Assembly: GCA_027257055.1 (NCBI GenBank)
Contig: JAPVLO010000523.1
Location: forward strand, 62,001-126,000
Length of the DNA: 64,000 bases
Direction: 5' to 3'
From: Cephalopachus bancanus
Lineage: Eukaryota > Chordata > Mammalia > Primates > Tarsiidae
Both the position numbers and the translations under genes were made by a program. The notes beneath the pieces were generated by a model. The model ran no database searches. It was not told the DNA's origin and saw nothing but the letters and a program-made list of their open reading frames with translations. This document shows, one piece after another, positions 39,138 to 51,070 of this stretch. Each line of letters opens with the position of its first letter. Position 1 is the first letter of the stretch.

Positions 39138-39160
39138 GCCTTGTGGGGACCGTAGTCCGC
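39138..39160 (-). promoter_or_regulatory. Possible third ZNF143/SBS-type motif, reverse
   Basis: ttgtggggaccgtagtcc reads GGACTACGGTCCCCACAA on the other strand. The ACTAC and TCCC parts fit the motif, the middle is diverged. Confidence 0.4.
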
Positions 39161-39164
39161 GCGC

Positions 39165-39458
39165 GCGATTCTCAGCCGCGTGCGCCCCGGGCGCGCCGTA
39201 GCCGCGGGGCCCGGCCGGGCGCTACGCTACGGAGGCGTCGTAGGGCCCACGCCGGACGGGGCCGGGCCAGGTGGGCCGTGCGCGCCCGCGGTGGAGGCGC
39301 GGGAGGCCGGCCGGGCAGCGCGGCTGGCGGCGAGAGGGGCCGCGCTGCGGTCTGGTGCCGGAGCGTGGGTCGGTTGGCGGAGGCGAGCGGGCCGGGGCCG
39401 AGGCCGGAACCACGCTGCCCGGGCCGCCGGGACTGAAGAGGCGCCGCCGGGAGCGGAG
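39165..39458 (+). other. CAPN15: CAPN15 non-coding exon 1 (5' end approximate)
   Basis: CpG-island sequence ending in GCGGAG|gtgagtccc, a strong donor at 39,458/39,459. I see no ATG between 39,120 and 39,458, so it is 5' UTR. The start is a guess, placed just after three ZNF143-like motifs. Confidence 0.65.
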
Positions 39459-39780
39459 GTGAGTCCCGTCGGGCCCGGCCAGGACGCGCAGCCGCGACCC
39501 CGCGGGCGCGCGGGCCTGGGGCGGCGAGGGGCAGGCCTGGGTCGCGGGCAGCCTCGGGACCGGGCGCTCCGGCGAGGGCAGAGGCGGCGGGCCTCGGGCC
39601 GGTGTTGACCCGCTGGCGCCTGCAGGGCACGGGGCACGGGGTCCCGGGCCAGGCGCAGGCGCCGCTTGGGAGAGGGACCTCGAAAAAGTGGGGGCTGACG
39701 GCGACCGAGGTTGTGGGATTCACTCGAGGTCGGCCCTGGGGTGCCGCGGACACGGGCGCGGCCCAGCTCTGCCTGCCCTT

Positions 39781-42700
39781 GAGTGCCCTTATCTCCAGGC
39801 CAGGCTTTGGACCCCACGCCCTGGGGTTGTATTGTGTGGTGTACGCGCCCCCCCACTCCCTTAGGCACTCGGGGGACCTGCCTGGGGTGGCCCCCTGGAG
39901 TGGAGGAGCCAGGACACCCGTTTGTGCCATCCACCCCATGTTTCCTCTTCCGTGGTCCTCGTGCTGAGCTGGCAGCAACTCGGGAAGTTAGGGGTGGCCC
40001 TGACAACCCGGGCTCTTCCGGCTGAAGGGCCCTCTGGTGCTGACCGGTGAGCCCTCGTGTGGTCAGGTGGCCCTGGCTGGGCAGGCTCTCTGAGTCCTCT
40101 TATTGCTCTGGGGTTTGCTACCAGACTGCAGGTAAGGACGCTGAAAGCAGCAAGGAAGCCCAATACCGAGACTAGGCCTGGGCGTATGGGGTCCAGTGGG
40201 GAAAGCTGGGGCCAAGTCGGGTCTGTACTTCTCCTTTGGGGATCTCTGGTCTCCTCCTGCCCAGGTCTGCTGGCTACGGAAGTGTGAGTCACTGTTACGG
40301 TGGAGAATGCCCTGTGATTGTCTCCTGGCTCCAGAGTCTGGGACTGGGGAGGAGGTGGGGTAATTCTATCCTTCCAGTTCTGCGCAACTTTCTCAAATGT
40401 GAAGAGGGGCAAGAGAGGTAGTTTCCCCAGCCTCAGGGGGATATGGGTAGCTGCTGCTGGGTGGTGTGGTGTGGCTGCGGGGGAGGCACGGGACGACGGA
40501 CGGGGACTGGGTGGCACATCTTGCAGGAGCCTGGCCCTGGGGCTGGCTGTGTCTTGCTTCTTCTGAGGTCCTTCTGCTCCCAGGAGGAGCACCCCTCTTT
40601 CTTCCCCTTACATCTCTGCATGTGAGTCTCTGAAGCCACTTGGTTGGCAGACAGGCCGGTGACCTCTGAGTCCTCAAGGGAGCCAGGTTGAAACCCTGCT
40701 GGGCCCAGGGCTCAGTGGCAGCAAACTGGTTCAGGGACTTACGGTCCAGACTGCCACAGAGAGGTGCCTGGGCCCCCTCTATCCCTGCCCTGCATAAGAG
40801 CTTCAGTCCTGCCGACACTCCTTGCACATTGGGCCCTACACCAAGCTCTCCAGGCACCTTCTCACCTCATCCTTCCCCAGGCTATGAGCAGCACTTGGGT
40901 CTCCCCAATTTTACACACACACAGTCAAAGCTGAGGGACAGTTGGTGGCAGGGGAGGGCTGAGTGCATTTCTCTGACTGATGAGACCACCTCCTGCTGGT
41001 GCCACTACCTCATATGTGGAAGCTGGAAAGAAGGGTTCTGCTGCTCTAAAAAAGCCTTCCAAGACTGCAGGCGTATGGTTCACAGGCTGGAGGCAGCCGG
41101 TGAAAAACCTGAGGGAGGACAGCCCTCCACGTGGCCACTGGTGGAGAGCATCCCCTGGCCCAGCTTCGTCTGTACGCAATGCCTCCTTGTGCTGCCCCAG
41201 GCGTGGACAAGTGCTGAGAAGGCAGATGACACCACTAGATGGAAAGAGTTTGGGCTTTTTGAAAAACCACTACAGAAACCCTGGAAGGCTGGTGGCTTGT
41301 CATGTGCACATCTGTCCTGGGCTGGCACTCACCTGACTGTGGGCTGAGGCAACATGGGGTGTGGGTATGATCGATTTCTTCATTAGACGTCGAGAATCGG
41401 GCCCAGACCCCGAAGACAGACACCCCTGCCCCTGCTGGAGAATGCTCTACTTACTCAGGGCTGCATCTCCTCACTGCGGTGTCCCTCTGGTCCTGCCCTG
41501 GCCCCCGGCGTTGCGGGATCATCCAGGAGCACTGTGTGATTGTTACTGTCTCCCAACCCCTGGGCATGGACAGGAATTTCCCTCCATCCAGCTGCCCCCC
41601 TCCTGCTTCCTGCTAAGCCATGCTGTGCGGAGCCACTCGACCCGGTCGCCTTGCTCTGGTGAGAATGCCCAGAAAGTCTGCCTGCAGTGCTTGCAGGCCC
41701 CATCCTGTCCAGCGATTCTGGCTCCCTGTCAACGTGGGCGCTTGGAGGGCAGGGGCTGTTGCTGTTTCTTGGTGGGCTCAGTGCCCAGCCCTGCATCGGC
41801 AGACAGTCATTGAGCACCTGCAGTCAGCTGCACGTCACAGGCAGCTCCGCGTCACTTGGCTTCTGAAGTCTGAGGGAATACCCAGGCAGCCCAAAAAGGC
41901 CATGCTGCAGCCTCCTTGGGAGTAGGCAGTAGCCACACCTGACCGAGTCTTGTTTCTGAGTCTGAGAGAGGAGTGGGCTTGCTGATCTATGACCCTTGCT
42001 TGAGCATCTCATTGCAGGGAGGCTGTGGGTAGAGGCTGGGCTTGGAGACCTGTGCAGCCATACTCTGTTGCTCTGCGGGTCATGCACAGCTGGGTGAAGA
42101 CCTGGGGATAAGTGGCCTGAGGAGGTCTCTGGGCATGGGCTCCAAGATGGCTGCATTGTGCCACTGGGGCAGCCATGTGCAGGGTGCAACTTGGCCCAAT
42201 CCAGAGACCCCAGGAGGGGGACGTGGGCTTCCCAGGATGTGCCCTGGGCATTATCTCAGGAAGCAGGGATACTGTCGTCTGTCCCGTAGTGACTCTTCTT
42301 GGGGGCACCAGGCTGGACATCTCAAGTCCTGTGGAGCTGCTGGGACAGCCTGTTCCTCCTGTCCTGACACCATCCCTGTCCTGCTTCCCACATCTGATTT
42401 CTCAGTTTCCCTGAAGTTGAAGGGAGGCTGCGCGGGCTGCTGTCCCTACTTCCCTGGTGGCCAGGCTGGGGGATGTGCCTGGACAAGGCATCAGGAGGAA
42501 ACAGGTCCTTAGTACTGTTGGAATGCCAGAGCCGCCGTGCCCAGTTGTGGACGGTACCTGCAAGGGTCTGTGGAAGGAACTAGCTTCACTGGGGCGGAAG
42601 TTCTCATCATGCCCTCCTCCTCCATTTTCCTTGAACAAGTTGCCTTTAAAGTCCCCAGGCACATTGGCCCTCTTGCACCTTCCGCCCCTGCCTGGTCCCA

Positions 42701-45700
42701 TCTCTACCTCCTTTGCCCTTTAACAGGAAGGACAGTGAGCGCTAGAGCTTTCTGAAGCCCTGCCCTTCCCAAGAAGGTGGTGATGGAGAGGCCAGAGCTG
42801 GGGAGTACAATGCACACAGCCCCCGCAGCTTCCGTCTGCCTCTCTCTGTGCCCCTGTGACGCCTGCCTGGCCACTGACAAGTCCACCGAATTGCCTGGGT
42901 AAGAGCCGCTTTTTCCACCACATGGCAAGCTCAGAAACACAGAAGCACCAAAGAGCGCGAGTGCTTGTCCTTTTTTTTCCTGTTAAAAATAGTATTCAGT
43001 GTTAAACAACATTGAACTTGTGAACTAAAATTGAGATCCTGAGAACGTTCCTGTTTCCCTGACAATGCCACTTGAAAAAGATGATTTCCTCCAACAGTAC
43101 ATAACTGAGGTGTGTGCAGCTCTGGATACACGAAGGACTCGGGTGACCCCGCGTCCTCCTTGTTCTGCAGATGCCCACTCTCCAGCCCTTCTCTCCCACC
43201 CAGGTCAGGTGGCCCTGAAGGCGAAGAGCACCCAGCTGGATGTCTGCCTGCTGGCGGATGCATGGGTGTCTCCGCTCTGCACAGGCTTCCTTCCCTGGCG
43301 GGCCGTGCAACACAGCTGACAGGAACCTCAGGGCTGTTCACAGCCCCGCAGGTACCCAGCCTGTTCTGACTTCCAGCGGGAGCCGGAGGCTGGAGCCTTT
43401 GTAGACTGAAGACTTGGTGGCTGCAGGGAAGCCTGGAGCCAAGGCATGCTCTGGCGTGGTGTTTGCCACAGCAAGTACACTGCGCTCATGGATCCCTCGG
43501 CTTCCACTCCTGGACTTGGCTTCTGAGGGGCATCTTGGGATTTTGGCTGAACCCTTGTCGCTTACTTACCCAGGTCAGCAGTGTCGTGCCCGCGCCATGC
43601 CTCTCTGAGCCAGTGTCCCTGTTGTCACATAAGAGACTAACAGGCAGATGAGTGGAGGAGGCCACAGTGGGCCTCACACATGGCTCAGGAGGGACAGGAC
43701 TGGGAGGCCAGTGCCCTGCCCCCTAGCTCCTGCCACAGGAAATGTGTACCAAGAGAAGCAGCTGCCTGTTTCAAAGAAGTGGCTGCTTTGTTGGCCACTG
43801 GAGTAGCCAGGCAGTGCCAGGGCCTGGGTCCAGGGCCGTCTCGGTGGCCACCTGGCTGTGTGCCCAGGCCTGCCTCACCTGGACACCTATCCCTGGCAGT
43901 GCACAGGGAGCCTGGGCTGCCCTCCCTGGAGTGGTCTTCGGCCCTGCCTGTGGACTCCTGCCTGAGGCTGATTCCCGGTAGCAGAGCCAGGCTGTGAGGC
44001 AGGGCCTCATGTGCCTGGCTGCCATCCTGGCTGACACGAGGTTGGCTGCACTGGATAGGGTGGGGGTCTTGGAGCAGGTGAGACCAGCTTCTGATCTCCC
44101 TGTGGGACAGAGGCAGCTTCTAAAGGGAGGAGTTCCCAGGGACTCTGGTGGGTGCAGGTAAGCCTGAGGGTATGGTTTGGTGTGGGGGGCAGAGTCCAGG
44201 CCCCTGGTGGAGGCCTCCCTTCCCAGGCAGCAACCCCACGGACAGACACACTGCAGTGGGAGCCCAGGCTCCATGGGCCTTGGTGAGTTCATTTTCAGGA
44301 GTGGCTCACTGGTGGCTTTGTGGGCCTGCAGTGCTGTGCTGTTGCGGTGGTGTGGGAGTGCTATGGCAGGCACCCGTCCTTAGACCTCAAGCTTCACCCC
44401 ACCTGCCCTGACATGTCTGGGTCTCCTGGCCTTCTGGGTAGGGGTCCTGCCATGGGCATCAGCGAGGTGGGTGAGGGAGTGTGCCAGGCAGTGTTTGTGA
44501 CTGTGATGGCCTCCCCTGTGCATGCGCCTGTCCCCAAGAAGCTCACCCCCGCATGTCCCCAGTGGTGTGTGGGGCAGGGCTGGTGGGCCATGTGCCTGGC
44601 ACCCTTGGTCCTGGAGTCTGCAGGGCCTGGCAGGAGAGCGACTGGTGTGGGCCCTGAGGGTGACAGCCCAGAGGGTCTGGAGAATGCCATCCTGTGGGCT
44701 CTCCTGGGCAGGAGGGTGCAACCCAGGCCTCCCAGGGCGGGGTGCTGGCGTGGTTTCTGTGGGGACATAGGGAGGACTCACGTGTCCTGGTTCTCCTGCC
44801 TCCCCAGTTCTTCTTTTCCTTGGGGCTGTTTCCTCCAAAGGAAGGCCTAGGGATCCCACCGTCCGTGTCCTGTGTGGGGGCTCACTGTTGGCTGTGTCTG
44901 GGCTGGCAACTTTCTGGTCTGGTGGGTGTGATTCTGAGGTATGGTGGGTGGCCATGGGGGCTGGGCCAGGGTGCTGGCTGTCTGGGCACAGGGACCCTAT
45001 ACTCCCTCCACCTTCCCACGCCTCCATGTGGGGGTAGCCTCTTGTGGCCTATTGAGGCAACTTCTAAAGGCAGGAAACTGCCTCAATCTGGTGGCAAGGC
45101 AGCTCTTCATAAGGGCTACTGAACTTAGGCCCCTGCAGGCAAGCATGTGTATGGAACATGCCTGTGGGGAAGGGGAGAACTCCACTCAGCTCACCAGCTG
45201 CATCCGCAGGGAAGGGAACGCAGGACAGGGCACATCCTGAGTTAGCAAGATGGCCATGGGTGCTGCAGTTCAAGGGTCCAGGTGCCCCAGGGAGAGCTGC
45301 ATGCACTGAGGGCCTCAGGATCATGGATTTACGTCTTCCATGTCACCCCACTGAGCCTCCGTCACCTGCCGGGAAGCACCTGTCCTGCTGCAGAATGTGT
45401 CAGACCAGCACTCACAACCTCCTCAGAAGGCCCTTAGTGGCTGAGGATAAAGCTGGGGGTGGCCGTGCTACCACTGGAACTCAGCCTGCACCTACCAGGA
45501 CAGACATACTTCCGTCCAGCCTGCACTGAGTCCTGGGGTGGGGCACTGTCCTTGTTTGGCCTTATGCTTGGCCCTCTGGGTGACTGGTTCTTTGGTGTCC
45601 TTGAAAGGTGTGTAGGGACACGTGTCACACCAGAACTGGGGCAGGCTAGTCGACCCTGCTAACAAACCCTTGTCCCCACACGGCCATGGTGGCTCCAACT

Positions 45701-46551
45701 CCGTGATTCCCTGAGGCCAGATCTAGGCCACCGCCCCATTTAAAACTAGGGCATCGACTCCCAGCCAGGGCAGGAGGGATCAAACACGGTGGGTTTTGGG
45801 TGGAGTGGGCACAGCTCCTTGGTGGCCTTTGAAGGCATCCCAAGTGAAGCCAGCAGTCACCTTATCCTCAGAGCATCTTGGCCCCTATGAGTCCGCGAGC
45901 TGGCGTTGCTGGTTTGCACAGTGGCTTTTGTGACATCATGCGCTGCAGCAGCTCTTGAGAAGCCATGGAGAGGGCTCTCCCTGTGGGCAGCGTTTGAGTG
46001 TGGCTGATCGCTGTGCCCAAGCACCCCACATGGAGTCTGGCTCATAGCAGAGGCTCTCCCGGTGTTGGCTGGATGGATGAACAAGTGAGGGAATAGACGC
46101 CGCGTGCAGGCATTGCAGGACTGACACGGCCCTGGGCAGCACAGGATTTGTCACCGGACCATGGCCTCGCTCTGTGGAAAGGAACCCTCGTGTGTGGGTG
46201 AAAAGGCAGATAGGTACATGTCACACTACACGGGCGCTCAACTGATTCTGACAAGGCTCCAGCAGCCTCCAGGGCATGTGGAATCCTGTCCAGGCCTGCC
46301 CGCGCTCTGGGCCCACAGCCTTGGGGAGGGTCAGCAAAGGCTGCTGGGGTTGACTTGGCCACTGCTATCCCTGGTGCACACACCTTACTGAGCTCACCCC
46401 CTGTGGCCTCAGAGCTGCTGTTCCCTCCAGGGGTTGGACATGCTGCCACATGGTCCTGCCTGCCACTGCTCCCACTGCCATGTGGAAGGAGACCCATACT
46501 TGGGGCTGCCCCAGGCCTGCCTATACCCCAAGCTTGTGTCCTTCAGCACCT
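39781..46551. other. CAPN15 first intron, Alu-free stretch
   Basis: Nearly 7 kb of GC-rich intron with no Alu and no convincing exon. Many long open frames on both strands reflect the base composition. No MIR or L1 was recognised with confidence. Confidence 0.5.
46010..46085 (+). repeat. Possible L2 end
   Basis: gtctggctcatagcagaggc ... ttggctggatggatgaacaa resembles ctggcacatagtaggtgctc...ttgaatgaatgaa. Confidence 0.45.
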
Positions 46552-46622
46552 CTTTATTATATTTTCTATATAGACAGGGTCTTACTATGCTCTCCAGGCT
46601 AGTTGTAAACTCCTGGCCTTGT
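46552..46622 (-). repeat. Alu fragment, reverse (left piece of a split copy)
   Basis: tagacagggtcttactatgc ... gtaaactcctggc; continues after an inserted Alu at 46,847. Confidence 0.85.
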
Positions 46623-46846
46623 TCGTGACCTGCCTGGGCAACTTGATGAGACCTCATCTCTACAATAAATCAAAAATTAGCCAGGTGTGGTAGGACGTGC
46701 CTGTAGTTCCAGCTCCTTGGAAGGCTGAGGCAGAAGGATCGCTGGAGCCCAGCAGGTCGAGGCTGCGGTGACCGGGAGTGGCCACTGCACTCCAGTCTGG
46801 GCAACTGAGTGAGACTCCAACTCAAAAAAAAAAAAAAAAAAAAAAA
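46623..46846 (+). repeat. Alu, forward, 5'-truncated, inserted in an older Alu
   Basis: Begins at gttcgtgacctgcctgggca in the left arm; ends in a 23-base A tail. Target-site duplication aaactcctggc at 46,607-46,617 and 46,844-46,854. Confidence 0.92.
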
Positions 46847-46924
46847 CTCCTGGCATTGAGCGATCCCAAGGTATGGCCTCACAGAGTGCTGGTATTACAG
46901 ACATGAGCTGCCGCATCCGGCATC
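46847..46924 (-). repeat. Alu fragment, reverse (right piece of the split copy)
   Basis: ctcctggcattgagcgatcc ... gagctgccgcatccggc. Confidence 0.85.
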
Positions 46925-47841
46925 TTTGTACCTATTTTATCATCTCTCCCCTACCTCCTTCTATTCGACACTGGCTCTGGGTCCCAGGGACTAATTTAGA
47001 AGCTGGGAGAAGGGCTGTCAATGGATGATAGTGGATCCTGGAGGTAGGGACCACTGGAGCTGAGCTAGGCTGCTGGCCAACCCTCAGGCAGCCTGGACTC
47101 CCACTATGGCCCAGAGCCCAGCCAGGGAGAAGAAGGGGACTGGCAGGGTCCACCCCATCTCAGGGTCGGTGCCCTTGATTTCTCCGCCTTTAACTGGGGA
47201 TGGGGTTTGAAGTAGCCTTCCTTGGAGTGTAGATAGGCCACCATGCAGAGGCCCTGGCCTGCCTGTGCTTCCTTCCAGGTCACCAGCAGGCGTGAGTCTC
47301 CCCTCAAGGGGAAACCCCAGTGGCCAGTCCCTGTTCCCAGTCCTGTTCTTGGGGTCTGGGGCCAGCCCAAGGTGTGTGAGGGTGTGTGTTGGGGCTGCTG
47401 TCCTTCTGGAAGACTCCAGAATGGCGAGTGGGCAGCTGGGCAACTTGGTCCCAGGCCTGGGGTCTTTGTCAGGCTGTGGCAACTTTGAGCATCTCCTAAG
47501 GCCTCCCCCGGGCCTGGGCCAGTCCCCTTGACCCTTTCTTGGATAATAGAGCAAAAGTGTGTGATTCTTTTCCCACCAAGGAATAAAACCTTTTTGGACA
47601 AAGACCAGAGACAGGTGAGGAGGGAGGTGGATGACTGATGTGGGACTTCCACAGAGGGCACCATCCCAGGGCGCTGGCACTGACTCGGGCCTGGTTCCTC
47701 CCCTCAGCCCACCCAGACTGCTTGTCATGCAGGGAAGTGAGCCCCAGGCCTTAGGGCTTCAGGTGTGAATATGCTGTGTCTTCTCCCTTTTTATTCTCTT
47801 TCTCTCTCTCTCTATTTTTGTTGTTGTGTCACTCTGACTAG
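46925..47841. other. CAPN15 intron upstream of the leader exon
   Basis: No repeat recognised; ends in the T/C-rich acceptor tract at 47,785-47,841. Confidence 0.45.
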
Positions 47842-48131
47842 CCGGCCATCCGTCTCTGGCATGGGCACTCTCCTCCCTCCATGCTCCACTTCGCCTGCCT
47901 CTGGCCAGAGGTGACCAAGCCTGGCCCTCAGCACGGCTGCTGTCAGGGGGCCATGGGGAGCTCCGCCTCCTCCCTGGCGGCCGAGACCGAGTCGGACCAC
48001 AGCTTCCCTGGGGGGTCGCCCTACCCAGGGCCCCCGGCAGCAACTGGCTGGTGTAGGAGCCCAGGGGGGCCCATCTGGGGAAGTGCCCTGGTCGCCCGGC
48101 AGCACCAGCCCCCACGCCCCCGGGCCCAAAG
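47842..48131 (+). CDS. CAPN15: CAPN15 upstream exon: 5' UTR or alternative N-terminal coding exon
   Basis: Long pyrimidine tract (ttctctttctctctctctct) and ctgactag acceptor before 47,842; strong donor AAAG|gtaagagg after 48,131. The 290 nt are open in one frame throughout. Spliced to the acceptor at 53,078 that frame runs into the CAPN15 start codon without a stop: the two bases AG join C at 53,078, followed by seven codons (HTHSPGS) before Met 53,100. Two ATGs lie in this frame, at 47,881 and 47,953. The second has a strong context (gccATGG) and begins MGSSASSLAAETESDHSFPG, which fits the MGxxxS N-myristoylation pattern. It could instead be plain 5' UTR, with initiation at 53,100 as in the usual annotation. 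That it is an exon is likely; that it is translated is inference. Confidence 0.6.
47861..47914 (+). other. Short upstream ORF in the CAPN15 leader exon
   Basis: ATG at 47,861 (ggcATGG) opens a 17-codon frame, MGTLLPPCSTSPASGQR, ending TGA at 47,912-47,914. It is out of frame with CAPN15, overlaps the in-frame ATG at 47,881 and ends before the one at 47,953. If exon 1 joins this exon it is the first AUG of the mRNA, so it could lower or redirect initiation. Confidence 0.45.
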
Positions 48132-49139
48132 GTAAGAGGTGGGGGCGGCCCGGAGGGGTCTGCGGCAGGAAGCCTCTGTTTCAGGGTGCTCCTTCCTTGG
48201 CGGAGGTGCTTGCAGAGAAGTGGGGTCCCTGTGTCTTCCAGCACTCTAGCAACTCATGTCCCCCAAGGGTGTAAAGGCTGAGTTGCTCTTGGCTGAGCAG
48301 GTCTGGAGCCTGTCTGGCTGGTCAACAGTGGCTTGGATGGAGCATGTGTCAGGGTAGCCATTCAGGGCACCCGGTTTCTCAGTCTGGTGCTCCAGCAAAT
48401 GCTGCTTCTGGGGCTTCTCTTTGGGCCATGGGAGGCCTCCCACCCAGAACCCAGGGACTGGTGCACACCAAGAACACCGGCTTGTCAGACACCACTCTTG
48501 CCCCTTCAGGGAGTCCTGAGGGCCACAGAGTCCGGCCTCCACATGCTGGCTCCCTCCGGGCTGTTGCTGTAGCTTTGGCTGCTTGCTTGGTCACTGGGAG
48601 AACTCCCTTTGCTTCTGGGGTGCCTGGTGTGGAGGCAGCTGGGCAGTAGGGACTGGGCAGACTGAACCCTCATGGATCCCCTGCCTTCACCCTGCCCATG
48701 CCCTCACTGGAGGGAGGGCGCCTGGTGCTTATAGAACACTCAGAGTCCTGGGCCTCAGCAGACATTGTGGTGGTGGCTGTCGCCTGCGCAGGGTGCCCAA
48801 GCCTGGCCTCCGTAGGTGATGCCTCGCCCTCACTCTAAATTCTCTGCAGTCTGCACCTGGCCAAAGCCCTGTAGACGCAGCTCACTCACGGACAGCTTGC
48901 TGCTGTCTGCTGGGCCTGGGTGGGTGGGCACGGGTGTAGAGTCATGTGCTGTGGGCAGGCTGGTGAGGGGTGTGCAGGAGCCAGCATGGCCAGGTGTGGG
49001 GGCCAGAATTGGAGGTTGAGGCCTGAGCGCTCTGTCCCTTGTGGGGTGGTTAGTGAGGCCCTGGGAGTCCTATCTAAGTGCTGGGCACTTACTTTTGGGG
49101 CAGGGAGAGGGACAGAGTCAGGAGCCAGTCCCCACAAGT
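48132..49139. other. CAPN15 intron, no recognised element
   Basis: GC-rich, nothing recognised. Confidence 0.4.
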
Positions 49140-49445
49140 CTTTCACACGTGTTATAAACAGCGTGACAGATGACAGCTTGTTACAAGCGTCTGGTTCAGT
49201 CACTTCTAGTCAGTTTCTAGAGTTGTGTGACCAACATCACAGCCCAGCCCCAGACAGCTACTGACCTGCTTCCTGTCTGTGGACTGCCATTTCTAGAAAT
49301 TTCACACACGTGGGGTCAGTCCTACAATGTGTGGCCTTTGGTGTCTGGCTCTTTCACTCAGCATGACGGCCTCAAGGCTCATGCATGTGGTTGCGTGTGG
49401 CAGGGTCTCATACACATGAGTAGACCACATTTTGTTGGTCTGCTC
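49140..49445 (-). mobile_element. Old L1 3'-end remnant, antisense
   Basis: gtgaccaacatcacagccca ... ctgtggactgccatttctag ... ggctctttcactcagcatga: the antisense of an L1M 3' end, as at 6.1-6.3 kb. Confidence 0.7.
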
Positions 49446-51070
49446 AGACCTCAGGCAGGCCTGGCCTGTCTGCGGCTCCAGAAGGTCTCAGCACATGCTC
49501 CCCAGGCTCCTCAAGGACTAGCCTGGCACCATTGGGAGGCAGAAAGATGGCGGTTGTGGCCTAGTCATGGGGAGAGAGGCTGGAGCCTGGCTGGTGGCCG
49601 AGGTGGAGACCCTGTGGGGCCAGCCGGGCAGGCTCCCAAGGCCATACCCAGTGCGTGGTGTGTGTTGGCCTTTGGACCTGTGCTCACAGGGTCAGGCTCA
49701 ATGGCTGTGACATGGTGTGGTGCTCTCACCTGGCTCCTGCCAGGCCCCACAGGTTGGTGTCCCTGTGGCTGCTCACACCATTGGCAGCTGCCATGGGTCC
49801 TGGGCCTCAGGGCAGCCACAGTCTGCCTCTGGAAGCAGCAGGACCTGGAGCAAGCAGGGAAGAGGTGCTCAAAGGGCCTGAAGACAGAAATGGGAGGACT
49901 GCTGGGAGAGCTGGGCACAACAGATGGCAGGGAGGCCGCTGCCCTAAAGATGATCCCGCATGGAGCCTTCCTCCACGCGTGTGCATACGCAGGGCCAGTG
50001 AGGTACAAGCACGGGCAACAGAGTCTGGCAGCCCTTTAGGAGCCACCATATGGGTTCACTGCCTTCCTGGCCATTGGGTTCTCATAGCCCACCCCTCTAC
50101 CCCAGGAGAGCAGGTGCTGTTCCCCAAGTGACATTCCTGTGGTACGGATGAGGAGGCAACTGTCAGACCACTGGGGCTGGGAGAACCAAGTGTGGCCTGT
50201 GTACCCCTCCTGTTTTCAAGGTGCCACAGTTGGTCCAGGCATCAGCTGCCTGGGTACACAGAGATAAGAAGGACAGACCCTGCCAGAAGGCTGACATGCG
50301 CTGGGCCATGGCCAGCTCAGGAGCCTGTGGCCCAGCCCCAGGAAGGCACTGCCCATGCCCCTCAGAGCACCAGGCTGAAGCCCCGAGACATGGTCATCCT
50401 CCACAGGCACAGGCGGGTAGGGCTGCACCACCAAACCTGGTGCCTCGAGAGCCAGCGGGCTTAAGTAACAGGGCTGCCACAGTTGGGCACGGGGCCCAGG
50501 AGCCCAGCCTCACAGCTGCGGTGACTTTGCCAAGGTCCGAGGGACACCACTTCTGACTCCTGAAAAGGAGTAGACCACCTCCAAGGACCTGGGTTTCACC
50601 CATCCACTATGACAGGACCTGGCCCCACGTTATCTGTGGAGGGTCGTGTCCTGGGCACTGGGGTAGACTCTGCCGTGCCTGCCAGTGAGCAGCTCACATG
50701 CACCCATCTGAACTGGAACTGAATGTTGGCGATGCCTACACAGTTGCAGGCAGAGCAGGCCTTTGTGCTGGTGTTTTCTGGACAGTTGCCCCATTTTTCC
50801 ATCTGACATGGCCTTCTGTCACCAGGTGGGGCTCTGTGGTCCTCCTCAAGCCAGTTGCCTTGGAAGATGTGATTGCCTCTGTGTCCTGAGTAGAGCCACT
50901 GAGTTCTGAGCACATGTGCAGTGTGTTTCAGGAGTGTGTGGAGAGTCTGCGAGGACTTTGCCTAGTCCTTGGTTTGGGTCTTCAGGCTCCTGACACAGGC
51001 TGTTTCCTCCCAGGCCTTGCTTGGTGGTCTGGCCGCACCTCCAGAGGCTTTAAGGCCTTTGGGTCTCAAG
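49446..51070. other. CAPN15 intron, possible MIR near 50,060-50,180
   Basis: cattcctgtggtacggatga ggaggcaactg suggests a MIR. The rest is unrecognised. Confidence 0.4.

Larger units (their letters stand above)
38480..39780. promoter_or_regulatory. CAPN15: CpG island and promoter of CAPN15
   Basis: A GC-rich, CpG-dense stretch (for example gcgcgcgcgattc, ggcgcgccgtagccgcgggg) in contrast to the CpG-poor DNA on either side. It holds the exon 1 donor. No TATA box was seen. Typical of a broadly expressed gene with dispersed start sites. Confidence 0.85.

Noticed and set aside
39172..40006. 259-268 residue open frames on the minus strand over the CpG island
   Set aside because: Composition effect of CpG-rich DNA (Arg/Pro/Ala/Gly only); the strand and splice donor belong to CAPN15 exon 1 on the plus strand.
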